DNA from: an uncultured Methanobrevibacter sp.
GTDB lineage: Archaea > Methanobacteriota > Methanobacteria > Methanobacteriales > Methanobacteriaceae
DNA length: 62,804 nt
Direction of reading: 5' to 3'
Assembly (NCBI RefSeq): GCF_902769175.1
Contig: NZ_CACXNW010000030.1
Coordinates: 1-62,804, forward strand
Part shown: positions 57,517 to 62,804 of the stretch, in pieces
How the letters are laid out: each line of letters starts with the position of its first letter
How positions within the stretch are numbered: position 1 is the stretch's first letter
Translations under genes and position numbers: made by a program
The notes under the pieces: model-generated
Told to the model about the DNA's origin: nothing
Seen by the model: the letters and a program-made list of their open reading frames with translations, nothing else
Databases searched by the model: none

Positions 57517-58887
57517 TTATAAAGGACCTACGAATCCGCTTACTACATCTTCCACCACTGTCAATCCACCATCATATCCGCTATAATGTTTTGCAAGCAC
57601 TGACCTATTATATATTGGATATGAAATGGGAATATGCAAAGCATTATAATCTTCTATTGAGGTTGGCGCTTCGATTGAACTTGAAAACAGGAATAGGAAT
57701 GGTCTGTTTTCCAAGTTTTTTCTTATTTTATAAGTGTCTGCTTCAAATATGATATCCGGTTGGACAACAGTGTCTAATTTCTCTCTAATTTCTCTTATAA
57801 TTTCTTCTCTAACTTCAAGAGGTGGATTATCAGTTATTTGGATAATATCCGGCAAATAACCAAGCTCATTTGCTAAGAATTTTGTAAATGCAATTGCATA
57901 ACTGCTTTCAGCAGCTACTGCATAAAATGAATTTGGACGCACTAAAATAATTGCATCCCCTGGATATTCCATTAACCTGTAATACCAGTCTTCCTTTTCT
58001 GCTATGTAGTTTTCTACAGTTTCACTAGGAATGGATAATTTTTCACCAACTATTCTTAAAAATTCCGCTGTTTGCTTTGCACCAACTGGAACATTTGGGA
58101 ATTTAATGAATGGGGTGCTGTATTTCTCCTCTAGCTTTTCCACGACTCTGACTTCTAGCCATGGATTTACAACGATATTGTATTCAGCTTGAGGTATTTT
58201 TTTAATATGGTCCAATCCATTTTTTTCTGTAAATATTATATTGGTCTTAATGCCAATTGACTCCAACAAAGTCTTAATGGTTAATAAATCACCTTTCCAG
58301 TAGACATGGTTGTATGGAACAACTCCAAATATATTGACTGTTTTTTCCTCTGTTTCTAAAGCTTCATCAGGTAATAACTGGTCGATTATGGCATCCCAAA
58401 ATAAATTATAGCCTTCAGGAGAGTTTGCTTTAAATCCTGGTGCATTTACATGGATTATTGCTGCTTGATTTCTAAACTCATCAACCACTTGGTTTACATC
58501 GTCACCAATTAATGAAGGCACACAGCCTGAAGTCACTACAAATAATTCATCATTAGCTATTTCTATTGTGGATTGGATTAAATTTCTAAGCTTTTCTTCT
58601 CCACCTAAAATCACATGTTCCTCAACAAGACAAGAACAAGGAGTACTTGTTCCACCTTCGTTTCCACCAGCAGATTCTCCTCCAGCGTATAATGTTCCAA
58701 ATAATTGGCCTACTCCACATCCAGCACCTGAGTGGAGAATTGGGATTCCACCACGAATTCCCAATGTGGTTCCATAGACTCCTGCAAGTGCACAGCTATA
58801 TCTTGGAGCTTCCACTGATTCCTTTTCAAAATTATTTATTCCAGTATCAATTCCAGATTGATTTTTTATAGTGTTTTTGCTAGACAA
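57517..58887 (-). CDS. Nitrogenase component 1-like subunit (NifK/NflK-like)
   Basis: 456 residues. P-cluster-type cysteines are preserved: APRYSCALAG, SGAGCGVGQLFG and VTSGCVPSLIGDD. A loop with CSCLVEEHVILGGEEKLRN matches the nitrogenase family beta chain. The C-terminus carries DGGLTVVEDVVSG. It presumably forms an alpha2beta2 complex with the D-like chain. A TTG codon at 58887 is the upstream start; a GGAGTGAT site lies directly before it, with very tight spacing. The gap to the D-like stop is 16 bases. Substrate may be N2 or another reducible compound, as in group IV-VI nitrogenase-like enzymes. Confidence 0.85.
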   Translation of the reverse strand: MSSKNTIKNQSGIDTGINNFEKESVEAPRYSCALAGVYGTTLGIRGGIPILHSGAGCGVGQLFGTLYAGGESAGGNEGGTSTPCSCLVEEHVILGGEEKLRNLIQSTIEIANDELFVVTSGCVPSLIGDDVNQVVDEFRNQAAIIHVNAPGFKANSPEGYNLFWDAIIDQLLPDEALETEEKTVNIFGVVPYNHVYWKGDLLTIKTLLESIGIKTNIIFTEKNGLDHIKKIPQAEYNIVVNPWLEVRVVEKLEEKYSTPFIKFPNVPVGAKQTAEFLRIVGEKLSIPSETVENYIAEKEDWYYRLMEYPGDAIILVRPNSFYAVAAESSYAIAFTKFLANELGYLPDIIQITDNPPLEVREEIIREIREKLDTVVQPDIIFEADTYKIRKNLENRPFLFLFSSSIEAPTSIEDYNALHIPISYPIYNRSVLAKHYSGYDGGLTVVEDVVSGFVGPL

Positions 58888-58903
58888 ATCACTCCCTCCC
58901 TAA

Positions 58904-60463
58904 TTATTTGCTTTCATTTAAGTAATACAGTGGATTATCCTGTTCGTACCACCAATCCTTATAACTTTTTTCAGTTTTTTCTGATAAGGTTTTATGATAA
59001 GACCTGTTTTTAAATGCATGTAACAGGAAATTACCAAATGCAACAGCTCCTGCATATCCTGCTTGAGCACTTGTTGGTTCTGGGTCTCCCCTTAATGAAT
59101 GAATTCTAGTAACGTTATTGTCTCTTTCCCAGGTACCTCCTTGGAATGGACAGGTCAATGTTAAATCAGGATCCAAATTAGTAGTTACATTTGCTTGTTC
59201 TGCAGCTTGGAATGTGTTAACCATCAATTGGAAGTCTCCGCTCTTTTCAATGATTTCTTCAAGTTCATCAATTAGCAAATCGTCAAAATCCTGAGCCATT
59301 GCTGCAGGTGTTGCAAGTCCTAATTCATCAAAGTAAGGCATTTGAGAAACTAATCTTCCTTGACCTAATGAACCTAATACAGTTGGTTTTTTACCATTTT
59401 TCCTTAAACTTACAAATTCCTGTTTAATTGCATTAAGCTTTGGTTCCCAGATCTTATGCTCTTCCTCGATTAATTTTTCAACTTCATCTTCTTTTCCGGT
59501 ATATTTGGCAATGTTTCTTAGCCATTCATCAGTGTTTGATAATCCAACAGGAGAAGGATATAAAAAGTATGGGACTCCATATTTTTGCTCTAATCCTCTT
59601 GAAAGGTAATCTGTATATGTTGGGCAGATTGGAGCTGTAACTGCTGCTTCAGATAATTGTTCGAAATCAGAAACTGTTGCAAATTCTGGAATGAAATTCA
59701 CTCTCAAACCGATTTTTTCAAGCAATCTCTTGATTTCAAGCCTATCCTGCCAAGTGTATGACAACATGCTTGCAACGTTAACAAGGTCTTCCTGTTTTTT
59801 CTCAGGCTCTTTTACTAAATATTTTAATACTGCATGCCAAAATGCATCATAGCCTGTTTGCACAAGTCTGCTTCTAATTCCTTCACAGTGAATTGGAACG
59901 ATTTTTGCATTTACTTCTGGCTGCACTTCATCGACGGTTCCTTCAATGTCTTTGCCGATAATTCCTGTAGTACATGAAGTCAATATGAATATTGCTTGTG
60001 GATTGTATCTTTCTTCAGCTTTTAATATGGCATCTCTTAATTTTTCTGATGCACCATAAATCACATCTTCCTGCTGCAAATTGGTAGTTAACCAAGCATT
60101 GTTATATTCATTTGTTCTTCCTAATGCTTCTGGCACTCCCCTATATAATTCACGATAACCTAATGAACCTGTTGAACATCCTACAGGTGCATTGAATATT
60201 GTAACTGCATCCCTTATTGTTGTTACTCTATTTGCTAAATAGAAATTCAATACACAACCTCCGGATTGTTGGAATTTTCTATCTGGAATACTTACATTTC
60301 CATCTTTTGCATCTTGTAACAATTGAGATGCCTTTCCATAGTAAACATTAGTACCATTAGCTCTTTGTTCCCTATTTGGGCAAGTGTCTTTATCTAAATC
60401 AAGTATCCTTTTAATTTTGTTTCTTTTACATGATCCCCTATGATGTCCCTTTCCATGAACCAT
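58904..60463 (-). CDS. Nitrogenase component 1-like subunit (NifD/NflD-like)
   Basis: 519 residues, first gene of the operon. Cysteines at QSGGCVLNF, FNAPVGCSTGS and LTSCTTGIIGKDIEG align with the P-cluster ligands. An N-terminal His/Lys/Cys-rich stretch (GKGHHRGSCKRNK) is unusual. A Cys in LTLTCPFQGGTW and the segment RIHSLRGDPEPTSAQAGYAGAV near the end may contact an active-site cofactor. This resembles the methylthio-alkane reductase/uncharacterised group better than molybdenum NifD in layout, but I cannot assign the substrate. GGTGAT sets the ATG. A palindrome-rich upstream region regulates it. Confidence 0.87.
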   Translation of the reverse strand: MVHGKGHHRGSCKRNKIKRILDLDKDTCPNREQRANGTNVYYGKASQLLQDAKDGNVSIPDRKFQQSGGCVLNFYLANRVTTIRDAVTIFNAPVGCSTGSLGYRELYRGVPEALGRTNEYNNAWLTTNLQQEDVIYGASEKLRDAILKAEERYNPQAIFILTSCTTGIIGKDIEGTVDEVQPEVNAKIVPIHCEGIRSRLVQTGYDAFWHAVLKYLVKEPEKKQEDLVNVASMLSYTWQDRLEIKRLLEKIGLRVNFIPEFATVSDFEQLSEAAVTAPICPTYTDYLSRGLEQKYGVPYFLYPSPVGLSNTDEWLRNIAKYTGKEDEVEKLIEEEHKIWEPKLNAIKQEFVSLRKNGKKPTVLGSLGQGRLVSQMPYFDELGLATPAAMAQDFDDLLIDELEEIIEKSGDFQLMVNTFQAAEQANVTTNLDPDLTLTCPFQGGTWERDNNVTRIHSLRGDPEPTSAQAGYAGAVAFGNFLLHAFKNRSYHKTLSEKTEKSYKDWWYEQDNPLYYLNESK

Positions 60464-60485
60464 AAAATCACCTTCACAATAAAAT

Positions 60486-61013
60486 TATAATAATTGTTAT
60501 ATTTTTTATCGGCATATTAGAATATTCTAAATAATTCATAACAAAAGTTATATCTATATTCCTTAAACAATTGGTTTAAATTTAAATTATATCTTTATTC
60601 CTTCCCATAAACAATTGGTTTAAATTTAATTTATAACTTATTTTCTTTCGCGTAAATTATTGGTTTAAATTAAATTATAACAATTGTTATATTTGGTATT
60701 GGCATATTGGAATATTCTAATTAATTCATTACAAAAGTTATATCACTTTTCGTTCGTATAAACAATCGGTTTTAGAATTTAAATTGTCAAATAATAATGA
60801 ATCATCAACAATTACCTTTTTATAGCCAATTGCCGAATTATGAGGGCATAATTATTATCAACAATTAATCTTTTTAAATAAACTTTTAATTAGTTTAAAA
60901 ATTTGCCCTAAAATTTTTTAATAATTTTTCAATTTTTTAAATTAAATTAATTTTTAGGGGCTTAAACAATGTCATAAAAAATATTCAATTTTTTATAACA
61001 ATTGTTATAAAAA
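60486..61013 (-). promoter_or_regulatory. Palindromic operator array upstream of the nitrogenase-like operon
   Basis: The 16-base core TATAACAATTGTTATA occurs at 60676-60691 and 60994-61009, and with one change at 60486-60501. The third site extends to a 24-base perfect palindrome (60990-61013). A block of about 80 bases after the first core repeats 190 bases later and includes GAATATTC and ACAAAAGTTATAT elements. AAACAATTGGTTTAAATTT also recurs. The region is 908 bases long (60464-61371) with no gene. This is a strong candidate for a dedicated transcription factor. Confidence 0.7.
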
Positions 61014-61084
61014 TAGTCTGGTAATCTTAATTAGATTTAACTAGTATATAAACCTTACTATTCATACTTTTAGCTTAAAATGTA

Positions 61085-61146
61085 TTATTTTTAATATGCA
61101 AGAAGGATTTTTCAGATTTATTTTTAATATGCAAGAAGGATTTTTA
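61085..61146. repeat. 33-bp direct repeat
   Basis: ATTTTTAATATGCAAGAAGG occurs twice, 33 bases apart, between the operator array and the amidohydrolase promoter. Confidence 0.85.
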
Positions 61147-61340
61147 TTATTTTAATAATTAATTATTATAAACATAGCTTTGGATTTTTTTAAGCATTTT
61201 TTTAAATTTTTTTTATTCCTCTATGCTATTATTATAACCTTTGGATCTGTTCATCTCTCCTTTTCTAGCTATGAACTTTAGCTTCCAGGACAAACATCCT
61301 TAAAAAATGGGTATTGAAAATTAATCTTTTTCAAATAAAA

Positions 61341-61372
61341 ATATATAAAACTTATTTTAAAATTATTATTGA
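61341..61372 (+). promoter_or_regulatory. TATA box for a probably leaderless transcript
   Basis: ATATATAAAA (61341-61350) lies about 25 bases before the ATG at 61372, and no ribosome site is visible. The spacing puts the transcription start at or near the start codon, as in archaeal leaderless mRNAs. Confidence 0.5.
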
Positions 61373-62514
61373 TGAAGACTATAGCAAATGGATTAATCCT
61401 AAAGGGAATTGATTTGAATCCAACAAGGGAGAACATTGTCATTGATGATGAAAACAATATCATTGAAATCTCTAAGGATGCTCAAGAGGGAGAAATCGTA
61501 GATGTATCTGGCAAAATAGTTTGTCCAAGGTTTATAAATGCACATACCCATATCGGCGATTCCATAATCAAGGATGAAGGTGGTGGATTAAGCTTGGATG
61601 AGGTTGTAAAGCCACCTAATGGAATTAAGCACAAGGCTTTGGAATCTGCAAGTGATGATGAATTGATAGAAGCAATGAGAGAATCCATGTGGGATATGTA
61701 CAATCTTGGAATAAGCCATTTCATTGATTATCGTGAAGGTGGCCTTGAAGGAGTCAAGCTTCTTAAGGAAGCAGCTAAAGACATTCCAATAACCCCTATC
61801 ATACTTGCCCGAGACAGTTCCTTCTATGGTGAAGACCCAAATTATCATCAGGTTAAGATAGCTATTCGAAAGCTTTTAAAGCATGCTGATGGTATTGGAT
61901 TAAGTGGCTTTGGTGAAATAGATACAACAGTGGCAGAAATAATCTGTGAAAAGTGTGAAAAGGAAGGAAAGATCTCTTCAATTCATGTAGCTGAAAATGA
62001 GGACAATCAATTCGCTTCACTTGAAAAAACCAATAAGACAGAATCTCAAAGGGCTTTTGATGCAGGATTCAATCAGATAGTACATATGACCAATCCTAAG
62101 GAAGATGACATCAATCAGCTTTCCAAATCAAGGAGTTCACTAACTATATGTCCAAGATCAAATGGTGCTTTAAGCGTTGGAGTCATTCCACTTTTTGACA
62201 TTTTGAAAACTGGAGTTAAGCCTTTGATTGGCAGTGACAATATAATGATAAATAGGCCTAATCTTTTTAGGGAAATGGAGTTTACTTTAAAGATAATGAA
62301 GGGAATCTCTAAGAATTACATAGCTCCTGTTGAAATATTAAAAATGGCAACAACTAATCCACTTTTAGCAGATTCATTATGTGAAAAAATCAATAAATCC
62401 TATGTTGAAGAAGGTCAAAAAGCCGAATTCATGATGGTGAATCAAAAATCAAACAATCCATATTTAAGTTTGATTAATAGAACTGAAGTGGATGATATTT
62501 TAGATATCTACTAA
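61372..62514 (+). CDS. Amidohydrolase (chlorohydrolase/cytosine-deaminase-like)
   Basis: 380 residues from the ATG at 61372; a TTG at 61369 is in frame. Metal ligands are FINAHTHIGDS (HxH), SIHVAEN, QIVHMTN and the Asp in LIGSDNI. The N-terminal beta domain (IVIDDENNIIEI..GKIVCPRFINAH) fits subtype-III amidohydrolases that deaminate or hydrolyse aromatic rings. The C-terminus closes with ILKMATTNPLLA. The specific substrate is not readable; deaminases for methylthioadenosine or pyrimidines are possible. Confidence 0.87.
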   Translation: MKTIANGLILKGIDLNPTRENIVIDDENNIIEISKDAQEGEIVDVSGKIVCPRFINAHTHIGDSIIKDEGGGLSLDEVVKPPNGIKHKALESASDDELIEAMRESMWDMYNLGISHFIDYREGGLEGVKLLKEAAKDIPITPIILARDSSFYGEDPNYHQVKIAIRKLLKHADGIGLSGFGEIDTTVAEIICEKCEKEGKISSIHVAENEDNQFASLEKTNKTESQRAFDAGFNQIVHMTNPKEDDINQLSKSRSSLTICPRSNGALSVGVIPLFDILKTGVKPLIGSDNIMINRPNLFREMEFTLKIMKGISKNYIAPVEILKMATTNPLLADSLCEKINKSYVEEGQKAEFMMVNQKSNNPYLSLINRTEVDDILDIY

Positions 62515-62611
62515 TTTTTCAATGCTTTTTATTTATTATTTTATTTTTAATTTCTTTTTTTCATTGATTCTTTATTTTTTTTATTAGTTTTTTGCTTTTA
62601 ATTAATTATTT

Positions 62612-62640
62612 GCGAGGGTGTCACAAATTTTGAAAAAAAA
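62612..62640. mobile_element. Possible end of an insertion sequence
   Basis: GAGGGTGTCACAAATTTTGA lies about 15 bases beyond the stop of a partial transposase and looks like an outer terminal repeat. The partner end is outside the window, so pairing cannot be tested. Confidence 0.35.
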
Positions 62641-62646
62641 TCAAAT

Positions 62647-62804
62647 TCATGATCCCAATTTTTTTTTTTTAATTTTTTCCAAAATCCAAAAAATTTTTTT
62701 TATTTTTTTTTTTTTTTTTTTTTTTCTTATGAATTGGATCTTTTGTTCATTTTCATTGAATATTCTTTTAAAATTGTATCCAGTTGCCATTAATTTTAAT
62801 TCTG
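62647..62804 (-). CDS. Transposase C-terminal end (partial)
   Basis: The minus-strand frame open at the window edge starts ELKLMATGYNFKRIFNENEQ, the typical last helix of DDE transposases of the IS1182/IS5-like kind (LMATxxNxKR). It then runs through a poly-lysine tract from the T homopolymer (62703-62725) to a TGA at 62647-62649. The gene continues beyond the right edge. The unusual lysine-rich tail suggests homopolymer expansion or a replaced 3' end. Confidence 0.6.
   Translation of the reverse strand, partial: ELKLMATGYNFKRIFNENEQKIQFIRKKKKKKKIKKIFWILEKIKKKKLGS

Overview
The window looks like a chromosome segment of a Methanobrevibacter-type methanogen (Methanobacteriales). The DNA is very AT-rich with long homopolymer runs. 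Ribosome binding sites are of the GGAGGTGAT type. The genes include the coenzyme M/coenzyme B-dependent thiol:fumarate reductase subunit TfrB, archaeal-type indolepyruvate oxidoreductase IorAB, archaeal SepF, ZPR1, FilR1/DUF1724 regulators and large Asn/Thr-rich adhesin-like surface proteins. I cannot assign a species from sequence alone.

Layout. 1-9.3 kb is a housekeeping and accessory mix: amidohydrolase, alpha/beta hydrolase, GNAT, nitroreductase, the NAD genes nadA and nadC, an rnz-mscS operon, and tRNA-Leu(CAG). 9.3-19.6 kb is the wreck of one giant adhesin gene, broken by at least four in-frame stops and several frameshifts. 20.4-24.7 kb carries a histone-fold-like protein with a coiled-coil tail, an ATP-grasp gene cut by a 65-bp insertion behind an elaborate leader, and a VanX-like D-Ala-D-Ala dipeptidase. 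24.8-28.8 kb is an apparently intact 1309-residue adhesin ending in a peptidoglycan-binding-like domain. 29-35.2 kb has ZPR1, a DUF1611 protein, SepF, a C_GCAxxG_C_C protein, a TatD-like hydrolase and a smaller membrane-anchored adhesin. 35.4-39.9 kb is a scarred regulatory island: a 92-bp perfect direct repeat brackets a frameshifted winged-helix gene, a HEAT-like/zinc-ribbon protein and a decayed ORF, followed by two FilR1-type regulators (one frameshifted). 40-51 kb holds glyS, dcd, an Fe-S protein, a TrmJ-like SPOUT methyltransferase, tfrB, a membrane acyltransferase-like protein and iorAB. 51-56 kb has a Bro-N/RhuM-like viral-type remnant, a DUF4143 ATPase and a LytTR-DUF3021 pair. 56.5-61 kb is a nitrogenase-like operon (D-like, K-like, H) behind a palindrome-rich upstream region. 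The window closes with an amidohydrolase and the 3' end of a transposase.

Two themes cut across the window. First, many genes are broken by recent-looking small lesions. Second, short tandem duplications with periods of 43-57 bp repeatedly include or abut the last codons of a gene. The candidates for less-described biology are the nitrogenase-like DKH operon with its repeated 16-bp palindromes, the ATP-grasp gene with an operator and three tandem leader hairpins, the histone-like coiled-coil protein, and the 92-bp-bracketed island.
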